DNA of 64,000 nucleotides. It comes from JBAXTE01 sp963556065 (lineage in GTDB: Bacteria; Bacteroidota; Bacteroidia; Bacteroidales; WCHB1-69). Location: contig CAUVYH020000006.1 in NCBI GenBank assembly GCA_963556065.3, positions 1-64,000 on the forward strand, given 5' to 3'. The stretch's first letter is position 1; every line of letters begins with the position of its first letter. The position numbers and the translations under genes are program-made. The notes beneath the pieces were generated by a model. That model saw only the letters and a program-made list of their open reading frames with translations. It was not told the DNA's origin and did no database searches. Shown here one piece after another: positions 18,201 to 25,878 of the stretch.

Positions 18201-18571
18201 CCACAGTTGAGGATATGCGCATTTATTAATGCGATTTTGGCAACCGCAGTATCATAATTTGCAGTGCCGGGGACAATCCATCCTAGGAATGAGTTGTTGG
18301 TTACATTTGGCCATTTACCAGTTTGATAAGGGAGTGTATTAGAAGCACCATCTACACGAATATCGGCTACATTTATTGCAGTGTTTTCAACATGAAAACC
18401 AACCATCTCATTTTCTCCTTCTTGCGTACCTGCACATGCATCGACCAAAATACTTTCAATTTGAAGAAAGTTTTGTCCATACGCAATTGATGATTTTGAT
18501 ATTAATATCCCAATAAAAAAAACAATAAAGAGCAATTTTGTTGGGAAATAACTTTTTTTATATGTTTTCAT
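15254..18571 (-). CDS. Large secreted repeat protein with PKD and CHU_C (T9SS) domains
   Basis: I place the start at 18571 (MKTYKKSYFPTKLLFIVFFI), which gives a clear signal peptide ending near YGQ; the open frame upstream to 18748 has no export signal. The mature protein (about 1105 aa) has an N-terminal domain of about 220 residues beginning LQIESILVDACAGTQEGENE (reminiscent of lamin-tail-like domains; not certain). Seven 77-residue Ig-like repeats follow, each starting with a CQSA-type motif and containing GGTWSGTGVTGNTFNPAGLS, then two diverged repeats. A PKD domain follows (YYWNFGNGVTSTEESPSTQF), then a CHU_C tail (PNVFTPNEDMINDEF, MIFNRWGELIFET). T9SS export and surface display are inferred from family. 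A -7 box TATCTTTG lies at 18639-18632. Confidence 0.85.
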   Translation of the reverse strand: MKTYKKSYFPTKLLFIVFFIGILISKSSIAYGQNFLQIESILVDACAGTQEGENEMVGFHVENTAINVADIRVDGASNTLPYQTGKWPNVTNNSFLGWIVPGTANYDTAVAKIALINAHILNCGKLIIPTGGTNGQGLIPAGKKGLIITSTDFSPFADDFSLLSDTLYVVFQKSGNTAGHFTNYGTSAMRYLRLHQISTGTNEDVSYNKSLLITVAGTPGAEDGGGVRFTDAGIATYYNDGCQAPYIPLSAAWTTTSICQSAAALNLNTLLAATATTGGTWSGTGVTGNTFNPAGLSGNVSITYKVGTTSCSDSLTQNINVIASAVPSWTPPASICQSAGALNLNTLLDATATSGGIWSGTGVTGNTFNPTGLSGNISIKYKVGTAPCLDSAIHVIQVITSANAAWTPPTSICQSATAVNLNTYLDAAATTGGTWSGSGVTGNTLNPAGLSGNISIQYKAGNSPCADSITHVISVIASANASWTPPTSICQSATAVNLNTYLDAAATTGGTWSGSGVTGNTFNPAGLSGNINVKYKVGTAPCLDSAIHVIQVITSANAAWTPPASICQSAAAINLNTYLDAAATTGGTWSGTGVTGNTFNPAGLSGNISVKYKVGTAPCLDSAIHVIQVIASSNASWTPPTPICQSATAVNLNTYLDAAATTGGTWSGTGVTGNTFNPAGLSGNISVKYKVGTAPCLDSAIHVIQVITSANAAWTPPASICQSATAVNLNTYLDATATTGGTWSGTGVTGNTFNPAGLSGNISIQYKAGNSPCSDSVTHIIQVLLSANAAWTAPSSICADATPIDLSLLVTGDNGGTWSGTGVSGSIFNPAGLSGNIAISYLVNPIHGCPETVTHTISVTPVPIASWNAPTVICKIQPTFDLNTLITGTQGGTWSGNGITSNLLDLTTVGNDLEVTYTVTNNGCVSSSTAMLHFSSVDANFTISPTSGVAPLNTSTTNLSQNAISYYWNFGNGVTSTEESPSTQFLYEGTFYVWLTATSALGCKDSTYQIVTVDESPDFIPNVFTPNEDMINDEFYPIISKIAEDYHMMIFNRWGELIFETTRQKDRWDGTYHNAKVPVGVYFYVITYHANGKNYYYNGSVTTLK
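16187..17803 (-). repeat. Seven tandem 231-bp coding repeats
   Basis: Residues 257-795 of the secreted protein are seven units of exactly 77 aa (231 bp). The middle units (3-6) are nearly identical at DNA level, for example the segment encoding NLNTYLDAAATTGGTWSG. An eighth unit of 76 aa (15959-16186) and a ninth are diverged. Such arrays expand and contract by recombination and are easily collapsed in assembly. Confidence 0.9.
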
Positions 18572-18631
18572 AAAAATATATTGAAAAAATAATATGATAT
18601 TTTCTATATTTGATACACTAATTCTAATATA

Positions 18632-18639
18632 CAAAGATA
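18632..18639 (-). promoter_or_regulatory. -7 box of the repeat-protein gene
   Basis: TATCTTTG on the minus strand, 61 bp upstream of the chosen start at 18571. Its position supports that start over the longer open frame: a transcript from here would begin inside the upstream extension. Confidence 0.45.
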
Positions 18640-18878
18640 GACAAAAATCTCTATTAAACGTTTGTGCTTTTAAACAATTTAACAATAGAATAACATGAAT
18701 TTTAAATTGTGACAATATTTGGTTTTGAAAAAAATATTTATATATCATAAAATCAGCTATATAACTTAATTAAAACAAATGGTCTGAGAAAGTAAAAGCA
18801 AATGAATCACAGATATATTGGTATTCCTAAAACTAAAAAATGACTACTTTTGCTAATTCAAAGAAAGGAGAAGAGCGA

Positions 18879-19682
18879 ATGGATATCAAAACGGTGATAA
18901 TTGGAGGAAAGGAAATCCGATACAGCGATCAGGGAAATGGAAGGCCGATTGTTTTGTTACACGGATTTATCGAACGGATTGAAATCTGGAATCGGATGAG
19001 TGAAATGCTGAGTGAAAGTAATCGTGTAGTTTGTATTGAGTTGCCAGGTCATGGCGAAAGTGAATTAATCGACGAAGTCCAAACAATGGAGAAAGTAGCG
19101 AATCATATTCATGTGTTGATCGGTCAACTGGGACTAAAAAACTACGTGATGATCGGTCATTCTATGGGTGGTTATATATCCTTGGCTTACGCCGAACAAT
19201 ACGAACATGAACTGGCTGGAGTGGGATTGTTTCATTCCAATGCTACCGCCGACTCCGAGGAGAAAAAACTCGGGCGAGAACGCTCTATCGAAATCATTCA
19301 ACGCGATAAAGCCGGTTTTATCTTCAATTTTATTCCAAATCTATTTGCCGAAATCAATCAATCAATTTTTGCAAAGGAAATAGACGCGCTACAACAGGGA
19401 GCTAAAGATATGACTACAGAAGCCCTTGTGGCAAGCCTCAAAGGAATGGCGCTAAGGACGGATAAAATTGTATTTTTGTTTTCTACCCCGTTGCCGGTAA
19501 TGTTTATCTTGGGCAAGGAAGACACTCATTCTCCCGTGAGCGAAGTAATGGCTCAGACCTTGCTCCCCAAGCATTCGGAAGTGTTGATTTTAGCCGATTG
19601 TGCTCACATGGGCTATCTCGAAAAAACTGTGGAAACCGCTCGGTTTATTCAATCGTTTGCCTCACACGTAAGTAAAATTTGA
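18879..19682 (+). CDS. Alpha/beta hydrolase
   Basis: The protein (267 aa from 18879; an in-frame ATG at 18840 would add 13 residues) has the hydrolase fold: oxyanion segment VLLHGF, nucleophile elbow GHSMGG, acid region LGKEDTHSPV and catalytic histidine in DCAHMGYLE. The chosen start is preceded by AAAGGAGAAGAG and gives the natural beginning MDIKTVIIGGKEIRYSDQG. There is no signal peptide, so it is cytoplasmic. The substrate is unknown; the family includes esterases, C-C hydrolases and haloperoxidase-like proteins. It ends 66 bp before ffh, whose promoter overlaps its stop codon. Confidence 0.85.
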   Translation: MDIKTVIIGGKEIRYSDQGNGRPIVLLHGFIERIEIWNRMSEMLSESNRVVCIELPGHGESELIDEVQTMEKVANHIHVLIGQLGLKNYVMIGHSMGGYISLAYAEQYEHELAGVGLFHSNATADSEEKKLGRERSIEIIQRDKAGFIFNFIPNLFAEINQSIFAKEIDALQQGAKDMTTEALVASLKGMALRTDKIVFLFSTPLPVMFILGKEDTHSPVSEVMAQTLLPKHSEVLILADCAHMGYLEKTVETARFIQSFASHVSKI

Positions 19683-19709
19683 ACAAAATAAAAAAATATT
19701 CTACCTTTG
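19678..19709 (+). promoter_or_regulatory. Promoter of ffh
   Basis: TTTG (19678-19681), 20 bp, then TACCTTTG (19702-19709) matches the Bacteroidota consensus TTTG-N17-23-TAnnTTTG closely. It overlaps the hydrolase stop codon and leaves a short leader before ffh at 19749. Confidence 0.75.
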
Positions 19710-19748
19710 CGCATTCAAAAATAAGACTGTAAAAAATATCATATACCA

Positions 19749-21068
19749 ATGTTTGAAAATTTAAGCGACAAACTCGACAGAGCCTTTAAAATCCTTAAAG
19801 GGCAAGGTCATATTACAGAAATTAACGTAGCCGAAACGCTCAAAGAGGTCAGAAAAGCATTGCTCGAAGCCGACGTTAGCTATAAAGTAGCCAAGGATTT
19901 TACCGATGAGGTGAAAAAGAAAGCACTCGGGCAGAATGTGTTGACTTCTGTGTCGCCAAGCCAGTTAATGGTGAAAATTGTCCATGATGAACTCGTAACC
20001 CTGATGGGAAGCGATAAGGTTGACATGAAAATCAAAGGAACCCCCGCAGTTATTCTGATGTCGGGGTTGCAAGGTTCCGGTAAAACCACCTTTTCGGCAA
20101 AATTAGCCAATTACTATAAAACCAAACAGAGTCTCAATCCAATGATGGTTGCTTGCGACGTTTATCGTCCGGCGGCTATTAACCAGCTAACAGTTTTAGC
20201 TGAACAAATTGGCGTTGATGTGTATTCCGAAATCGAAAATAAAAACCCGATTGAAATCGCTCAAAATGCGATTGCCAAAGCTAAGGCAAATGGAAACAAT
20301 ATTGTAATCATTGACACCGCCGGCCGTTTAGCTGTGGATGAAATGATGATGAACGAAATTTCTGCTTTAAAGAAAGCGTTGAATCCTCAGGAAATTTTGT
20401 TTGTAGTCGATTCCATGACAGGTCAGGATGCCGTGAATACAGCCAAAGCTTTTAACGACAAGCTCGATTTTGACGGTGTAGTGCTCACTAAACTTGATGG
20501 TGATACTCGTGGTGGAGCTGCGCTTACGATTCGTTCGGTGGTTAACAAACCGATAAAATTTGTCGGTCTTGGTGAAAAAATGGATGCCATTGATGTGTTC
20601 TATCCGTCACGTATGGCCGATCGTATCTTGGGAATGGGCGATATCGTTTCATTGGTGGAACGTGCGCAGGAACAGTACGATGAAGAAGAAGCCAAACGCT
20701 TGCAGAAGAAAATTGCTAAAGATCAGTTTAGCTTCAACGACTTCCTTTCTCAAATTCAACAAATCAAGAAAATGGGAAATATCAAGGATTTGGTAGGGAT
20801 GATTCCCGGAATGTCGAAAATGATGAAAGATGTGGATGTTGACGACGATGCCTTTAAAGGAATTGAAGCTATTATTCAATCCATGACACCTTACGAACGC
20901 GAAAATCCAATCGTGCTCAACGGAAACCGTCGTAAAAGAATTGCATCGGGAAGTGGCACTACCGTTCAGGATGTGAACAAGCTCATCAAACAGTTTGAAG
21001 ATACCCGTAAGATGATGAAAATGCTGACGACGAACAAAGCCGGCTTAATGAAGAAGATGAAAAGATAG
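19749..21068 (+). CDS. ffh: Signal recognition particle protein Ffh
   Basis: The 439-residue SRP54 GTPase has an N domain (helical, 1-90), a G domain with G1 GLQGSGKTT (106-114), the DVYRPAA motif, G3 DTAGR and G4 TKLDGD, and a methionine-rich M domain (MGNIKDLVGMIPGMSKMMKD, RRKRIASGSGT, MMKMLTTNKAGLMKKMKR) that binds 4.5S RNA and signal sequences. It delivers nascent membrane proteins to FtsY and SecYEG. Length and motifs are those of a normal, intact Ffh. It has its own promoter. Confidence 0.98.
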   Translation: MFENLSDKLDRAFKILKGQGHITEINVAETLKEVRKALLEADVSYKVAKDFTDEVKKKALGQNVLTSVSPSQLMVKIVHDELVTLMGSDKVDMKIKGTPAVILMSGLQGSGKTTFSAKLANYYKTKQSLNPMMVACDVYRPAAINQLTVLAEQIGVDVYSEIENKNPIEIAQNAIAKAKANGNNIVIIDTAGRLAVDEMMMNEISALKKALNPQEILFVVDSMTGQDAVNTAKAFNDKLDFDGVVLTKLDGDTRGGAALTIRSVVNKPIKFVGLGEKMDAIDVFYPSRMADRILGMGDIVSLVERAQEQYDEEEAKRLQKKIAKDQFSFNDFLSQIQQIKKMGNIKDLVGMIPGMSKMMKDVDVDDDAFKGIEAIIQSMTPYERENPIVLNGNRRKRIASGSGTTVQDVNKLIKQFEDTRKMMKMLTTNKAGLMKKMKR

Positions 21069-21567
21069 CATAGAGGAATAAAGAAGTAAGAATCAAGAAC
21101 GTGAAAAGATTTTCCGTGAAAAGAAAAACGAAGGCTGAGTAGAGAATTAAGAATTGAAAATCCCGATAACCGAGCGCAGTCGAGGTAGAGGAAGTGAATT
21201 AAGAATTAAGAAGTCTTGGTGCCTTAGTGGCGAAATGTGAAAATAAGAACGAAGACTGAGCGGAGTCGAAGTCGAAGAAGGGAAAAGGCGCGAGGTGCAA
21301 AAACGAAGACAGAGCGATTTAGATCGAAGGCTGAGTAGAGAATTAAGAATCAAGAATTGAAAATCCCGATAACCGAGCGCAGTCGAGGCAGAGGAAGTGA
21401 AAAAGAATTAAGAACTAAAAATTAAGAACTAAGAATTAAGAACTAAGAATCAAGAATTAAGAACGTGAAAATTAGAATCTTAATGTTCCTTAATATCTTA
21501 ATGGTTTAAAATTGAATAAAGAAGCAAGAAGCCTTAGACTAGTTGGTGAAAATAAAAAAAACAATGC
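21069..21567. repeat. Repeat-rich 499-bp spacer between ffh and folD
   Basis: There is no gene. A unit containing CTGAGTAGAGAATTAAGAAT followed by CCCGATAACCGAGCGCAGTC occurs twice (about 21133-21195 and 21329-21401). Three TGAGCGnAGTCGAAG-like cores lie at 21170-21185, 21256-21271 and 21373-21388. About 21401-21470 is a run of AATTAAGAACTAAGAAT-type decamer repeats. The function is unknown; it looks like degenerate intergenic repeat family material. Confidence 0.75.
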
Positions 21568-22446
21568 ATGAAAATTATTGATGGAAAACTGATTTCGGAT
21601 CAAATTAAAAAGGAAATTGCTGCCGAAGTTGTTCAAATGCTCGACAAAGGGCAGGATGCACCTCATTTAGCTGCCATCCTTGTAGGTGAAGACGGCGCAA
21701 GCCAAACCTATGTTGCCAATAAGGAAAAATCCAGCCACGAAGTTGGATTTATTTCCACAACGTATCGTTTTCCGGAATCAATCTCCGAAAAAGAACTCCT
21801 CGAAGCTATCGAATTCATTAATCAGGACGACGAAATTGACGGACTGATAGTTCAGTTACCGCTCCCCAAACATATTTCTTCCGAAAAGGTAATCAACGCT
21901 ATTGATCCATCCAAGGACGTGGATGGTTTCCATCCTCAGAACCTTGGCAAACTCGTACTGGGCGAAGATACTTATGTTCCCGCTACTCCTTATGGAATTA
22001 TGCAGCTACTCAAACGTTCGGATATCGAAACTGCCGGAAAACATGCCGTGGTTATCGGAAGAAGCAATATCGTGGGCACCCCCATGAGCCTTTTACTAAG
22101 CAGGAATACAAATCCTGGTAATTGTACGGTCACGATTTGTCACAGCAAAACTCAGAATATAAAAGAAATCGCCCAAATGGCTGATATCCTAATAGTTGCA
22201 ATTGGTAAACCCGAAATGATCGATGCTTCTTATATTAAGCCCGGTGCAACCGTAATCGACGTGGGAATTCATCGAATTGCCGATGAAACCAAAAAGTCGG
22301 GTTTTCGCCTAGTGGGCGATGTCAATTACAACGAAGCCATAAAAGTAGCCGGTGCCATTACGCCTGTTCCCGGTGGAGTAGGGCCGATGACCATCGTTGG
22401 ATTATTGCAGAATACACTGCTGGCCCGAAAGAGGAAAGCAGTTTAA
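21568..22446 (+). CDS. folD: Bifunctional methylenetetrahydrofolate dehydrogenase/methenyltetrahydrofolate cyclohydrolase
   Basis: The 292-residue FolD interconverts 5,10-methylene-, 5,10-methenyl- and 10-formyl-tetrahydrofolate in one-carbon metabolism. Visible signatures: ILVGEDGASQTYVANKEKSS with the catalytic Y-x3-K, GLIVQLPLPKHI with the QLPLP motif, ATPYGIMQLL, the NADP-binding GRSNIVGTPMSLLL, and the C-terminal TPVPGGVGPMTI. The length is typical. The start at 21568 gives the usual MKIIDGKLIS beginning. A strong terminator follows at 22471. Confidence 0.97.
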   Translation: MKIIDGKLISDQIKKEIAAEVVQMLDKGQDAPHLAAILVGEDGASQTYVANKEKSSHEVGFISTTYRFPESISEKELLEAIEFINQDDEIDGLIVQLPLPKHISSEKVINAIDPSKDVDGFHPQNLGKLVLGEDTYVPATPYGIMQLLKRSDIETAGKHAVVIGRSNIVGTPMSLLLSRNTNPGNCTVTICHSKTQNIKEIAQMADILIVAIGKPEMIDASYIKPGATVIDVGIHRIADETKKSGFRLVGDVNYNEAIKVAGAITPVPGGVGPMTIVGLLQNTLLARKRKAV

Positions 22447-22470
22447 AGGTTGTAAATAGAACGTATTTGT

Positions 22471-22507
22471 AAAAGAGTTGCCAAGATCATTTTGGCAACT
22501 CTTTTTG
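22471..22507 (+). terminator. Terminator of folD
   Basis: AAAAGAGTTGCCAA and TTGGCAACTCTTTT form a perfect 14-bp stem with a 7-nt loop, ending in a T run. Confidence 0.9.
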
Positions 22508-22680
22508 TTGATAAATGGCTGAATATTAATGCTTTTATCTTAGCTGTAATGTGTTAAAAGGACTTGCAAGCATACGCTAATAAATTATGGCTATTTTTCC
22601 AAAGATAGCTATATTATAGAAATTTAGCAGGTTCGAGAGTTAAAAAAGATTTAAAGTGTTATATGAATGAATAATAGTTA

Positions 22681-22688
22681 TACTTTTG
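22681..22688 (+). promoter_or_regulatory. -7 box of the marR-efflux operon
   Basis: TACTTTTG fits TAnnTTTG, about 38 bp before the ATG at 22726 that would begin the natural MarR frame. Confidence 0.5.
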
Positions 22689-22754
22689 TAACCATTATAT
22701 AAAGTGAATAATTAAATTATGTAACATGAATGATGAAAACAAAAAAAAATAGAT

Positions 22755-23222
22755 GTGATATTCGAAAACCTCACAGCGATACACCCATTGCTAGGTAAAA
22801 CTTTTACTAAAGCAATCCGTTCGAAGACAATGCTTACTCCCGGAACTTTATTTGTGGTGGGCATACTCGTTAAGCATAAAAAGCTCACAATGTCCGAAAT
22901 TGCTTGTCGTTTATCGGTGCCAAAACCCCATGTTACGGGAATGGTCGATAAATTAATAGCTGAAGACTTGGTGGAAAGGCTTTCGGATCCCGACGACAGA
23001 AGAATTGTGTATATCCAACTTACGGATAAGGGGCACGAAACATATACAACCGTTAGAACACTGATTAGCGAAGAATTGCACCAAAAACTACAATTACTTA
23101 GCGATGAACAGATATCTGTGTTGTCAATTGCATCACAGCAGGTTAAAGATATCTTAATGACTGTATTGCTTGATAACTCATCAAATCTAGAGCCCAGGTG
23201 TAAAGAATTAAAGGACAAATAA
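22755..23222 (+). CDS. MarR-family transcriptional regulator
   Basis: The open frame (155 aa from GTG 22755) carries the MarR winged helix: KLTMSEIACRLSVPKPHVTG as the DNA-binding helix-turn-helix, then KLIAEDLVERLSDPDDRRIV as the wing with the DxRR motif. Helices at both ends form the dimer. The frame has no ATG. An ATG at 22726 opens MNDENKKK and runs through an A9 tract straight into a stop; one extra A would join it to IDVIFENL. So the true start is probably 22726 with a 1-base change in the A tract, or GTG is used. It is the first gene before an efflux operon and probably represses it, released by a drug-like ligand. Confidence 0.88.
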   Translation: MIFENLTAIHPLLGKTFTKAIRSKTMLTPGTLFVVGILVKHKKLTMSEIACRLSVPKPHVTGMVDKLIAEDLVERLSDPDDRRIVYIQLTDKGHETYTTVRTLISEELHQKLQLLSDEQISVLSIASQQVKDILMTVLLDNSSNLEPRCKELKDK

Positions 23223-23254
23223 ACGAGAATAAATTAATTGATAGCTAAAAAAAA

Positions 23255-24259
23255 ATGAAAAATACTAAAAGAAACTGGAAAATTTATATTCCTCTTGCAG
23301 TCGTTGCATTAATTGTAACCGTTAGTGGAATATTTTGGTATATCGATTATTCAAGTTATATAAAGACGGACGATGCTTACCTTACCTCCGATAATGTTTC
23401 GGTAAGTTCCAAGTTGCTTGGACGAGTAAGTAAATTATATGTTGATGAGGGAGATTCGGTCAGGAAAGGCCAACTGTTAGTGGAGCTCGATAGTATGGAT
23501 TTGTTAGCGCAAAAAGAACAGGTAATTACAGCTGAAGCTCAAACAGAAGCTACAAAAGCTCAGGCGGAAGCAAAATATCAACTGGATGTAAAAAATGTAA
23601 AAGTCCTTCAGATTTCACTCGAAAGAATAAAGGATGATTTCGATCGTGCTACTGTACAGTTTACAGGTGGGGTAATTACTAAAGAGCAATTCGATCATGC
23701 CAAAAAAGCGATGGAAACCGCACAAGCTCAGCTGGAAGCATCACAGGCTCAGGCAGATGTTTCCAAAACACAGATAAAAAGTGCGGAAACGGCTATTGCC
23801 ACAGCTCAGGCGCAAGTTGATGTGGTTTCTACTCAGCTGAGCAATACAAAACTTTATTCCCCTACGGACGGTGTTGTAGCGAAACGTTGGTTGCTTCCGG
23901 GTGATATTGCTCAACCGGGACAGTCAATTTTTACAATAAATAACGATAAGAAATTTTGGGTACTTGTATATCTCGAAGAAACTAAATTAAGTTCGGTGCA
24001 TCTCGGACAAAGGGCGAAGTTTACTTTGGATGCCTTTCCCGGTGTTGATTTTAAAGGAAAAATATTCACAATAGGGTCTTCTACCGCTTCCCAATTCTCG
24101 CTTATTCCACCCAATAATGCATCGGGTAATTTTACGAAAGTAACGCAACGTGTGCCCTTGAAAATATCTGTTGAAGGTACTGAAAACAACGATAATTTGC
24201 CCTCTTTTAATTTTATGACGGGAATGTCGGCTGTTGTGAAAATCATTAAAAAATCATGA
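23255..24259 (+). CDS. HlyD/EmrA-type membrane fusion protein
   Basis: The 334-residue periplasmic adaptor has one N-terminal membrane helix (IYIPLAVVALIVTVSGIFWY), a first lipoyl half (DDAYLTSDNVSVSSKLLGRV), a long coiled-coil hairpin rich in A, Q and K (about residues 85-200), the second lipoyl half (LYSPTDGVVAKRWLLPGDIA) and a beta-barrel domain. It links the EmrB-like inner-membrane pump to a TolC-like channel. It sits 32 bp after marR, and its stop overlaps the start of the MFS gene by 4 bp. Confidence 0.92.
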   Translation: MKNTKRNWKIYIPLAVVALIVTVSGIFWYIDYSSYIKTDDAYLTSDNVSVSSKLLGRVSKLYVDEGDSVRKGQLLVELDSMDLLAQKEQVITAEAQTEATKAQAEAKYQLDVKNVKVLQISLERIKDDFDRATVQFTGGVITKEQFDHAKKAMETAQAQLEASQAQADVSKTQIKSAETAIATAQAQVDVVSTQLSNTKLYSPTDGVVAKRWLLPGDIAQPGQSIFTINNDKKFWVLVYLEETKLSSVHLGQRAKFTLDAFPGVDFKGKIFTIGSSTASQFSLIPPNNASGNFTKVTQRVPLKISVEGTENNDNLPSFNFMTGMSAVVKIIKKS

Positions 24260-25878
24260 GAAAAGTCTCGGTTACTCATAAACTTCGCCGGAAACTGAGG
24301 AATAGAGATTCCCTCTTTCATCCGCGAAATCGTTTTTACAAATGGTTTGTACTGGCAAATGTCATGTTGGGCACTTTTATGGCTGTTCTCGATAGTACCA
24401 TTGTAAATGTCAGTCTTCCGAAAATCATGTCTGCATTTGGAGTTGGTTTGGATACCATTCAATGGGTAATTACCGCATATATGCTCGCAATGGCTGCAAT
24501 GTTGCCCACTTCGGGATGGCTGGCCGATAAGTTCGGATACAAAAAAATGTACTTTTTCGGATTGCTCTTGTTTACATTTGGATCTTTGCTTTGTGGATTA
24601 TCAAACAACGAAACCATGCTCATTTTGTCCCGGATAATTCAAGGTTTAGGTGCAGGCACAATTCAGCCGTTGGGTATGGCCATTATTACCCGAGAGTTTC
24701 CTGTACGTCAGCGTGGATTAGCCCTCGGATTTTGGTCGATTGCCGCGGCAGCTTCGGTCTCTTTTGGCCCTATGATTGGCGGTTATTTGGTTGATAATTT
24801 TAACTGGCAACTTATTTTTGATGTGAATGTCCCGGTCGGGATCATGGCTCTGTTATTTACCATCCTGATTCAGCGGGAATTTATTAGCCCGAATGCACGA
24901 AAATTTGATTTTGTCGGTTTTATCTCTGTAATCATTTTCTTGCCGGTGCTGCTTTATGCATTGTCCGAAGGAAATGCCGCTACAAACTCGGCCGGCTGGT
25001 CGGCTCCCTATATCTTGCTCTGCTTTGCAATTTCGGGAATTGCACTAGCGGTTTTCCTCACGCAAGAGTTAACCACAAAAAGTCCGTTGCTCGATTTGAG
25101 ACTACTATCCGACTACAATTTCGGGATGAGCAACCTGGTAATGCTGATTTTTAGCATGGGAATGTTTGGAAGCACGTTCTTGTTACCGTTGTATTTGCAG
25201 AACTCGATGGGTTATACTGCGTTGCAATCCGGAGCTGTCTTCCTGCCGGTAGGAATAATTCAGGGCTTAATTGCACCCATGTCCGGAATTTTTGCGGATA
25301 AAGTGAGTTCTAAAACTCCGATTTTGACGGGTGTAGCATTATTGGTTTTTAGTTTTTATCTAAACTCCGACTTGTCATTTCTCACCGAACATTCTTATAT
25401 CATGACATCGCTTTACGTCAGGGGCTTTGGCATGGGGTTGATATTTACCCCGTTAAGCACATTGTCACTGCTGACGATCCCTCGTGAAAAGATGGCTCAG
25501 GCATCGGGAATCATGAATACCATTAGGCAGATTGGAGGAAGTCTTGGAGTGGCTATGCTTACGACATTGCTTACATCTCGCTATAATTTTCATGCTCAAA
25601 TGTATGGCGAATCCATTCAGTCCGGTTCACAAACATTTCAAAATGTAACACGAAATTTGGCCTACCATATTCAGCAAAACGCAGGAGGATCTTATGCTCA
25701 TGCCGTTAAACAAGGCCAAAGTCTGCTGGTCTCCAGCGTGAGTTCTCAGGGATTTATCCAAGGGATTAACGATGATTTTCTGATGGCTGCATGTATTACC
25801 TTTCTTGGTTTAATTCCAATTTTGGTATTAAGATCGAAGAAAAAAACATTGAAAAATTTATCAAATGTTCAATCATAA
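24256..25878 (+). CDS. DHA2-family (EmrB/QacA) MFS drug exporter
   Basis: The 540-residue protein with about 14 membrane helices belongs to the DHA2 major facilitator group. Motif C-like and family signatures include LDSTIVNVSLPKIMSAFG (helix 1), the loop GWLADKFGYKKM (motif A), SRIIQGLGAGTIQPLGMAII and GPMIGGYLVDNFNWQLIF. It is expected to be a proton-driven drug or toxic-compound exporter acting with the upstream adaptor and the downstream outer-membrane channel. It overlaps its neighbours at both ends (4 and 14 bp), so the three form one translational unit. Confidence 0.93.
   Translation: MRKVSVTHKLRRKLRNRDSLFHPRNRFYKWFVLANVMLGTFMAVLDSTIVNVSLPKIMSAFGVGLDTIQWVITAYMLAMAAMLPTSGWLADKFGYKKMYFFGLLLFTFGSLLCGLSNNETMLILSRIIQGLGAGTIQPLGMAIITREFPVRQRGLALGFWSIAAAASVSFGPMIGGYLVDNFNWQLIFDVNVPVGIMALLFTILIQREFISPNARKFDFVGFISVIIFLPVLLYALSEGNAATNSAGWSAPYILLCFAISGIALAVFLTQELTTKSPLLDLRLLSDYNFGMSNLVMLIFSMGMFGSTFLLPLYLQNSMGYTALQSGAVFLPVGIIQGLIAPMSGIFADKVSSKTPILTGVALLVFSFYLNSDLSFLTEHSYIMTSLYVRGFGMGLIFTPLSTLSLLTIPREKMAQASGIMNTIRQIGGSLGVAMLTTLLTSRYNFHAQMYGESIQSGSQTFQNVTRNLAYHIQQNAGGSYAHAVKQGQSLLVSSVSSQGFIQGINDDFLMAACITFLGLIPILVLRSKKKTLKNLSNVQS

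Noticed and set aside
18572..18748. N-terminal extension of the large repeat protein
   Set aside because: It precedes a perfect signal peptide and contains the probable -7 box; not translated in all likelihood.
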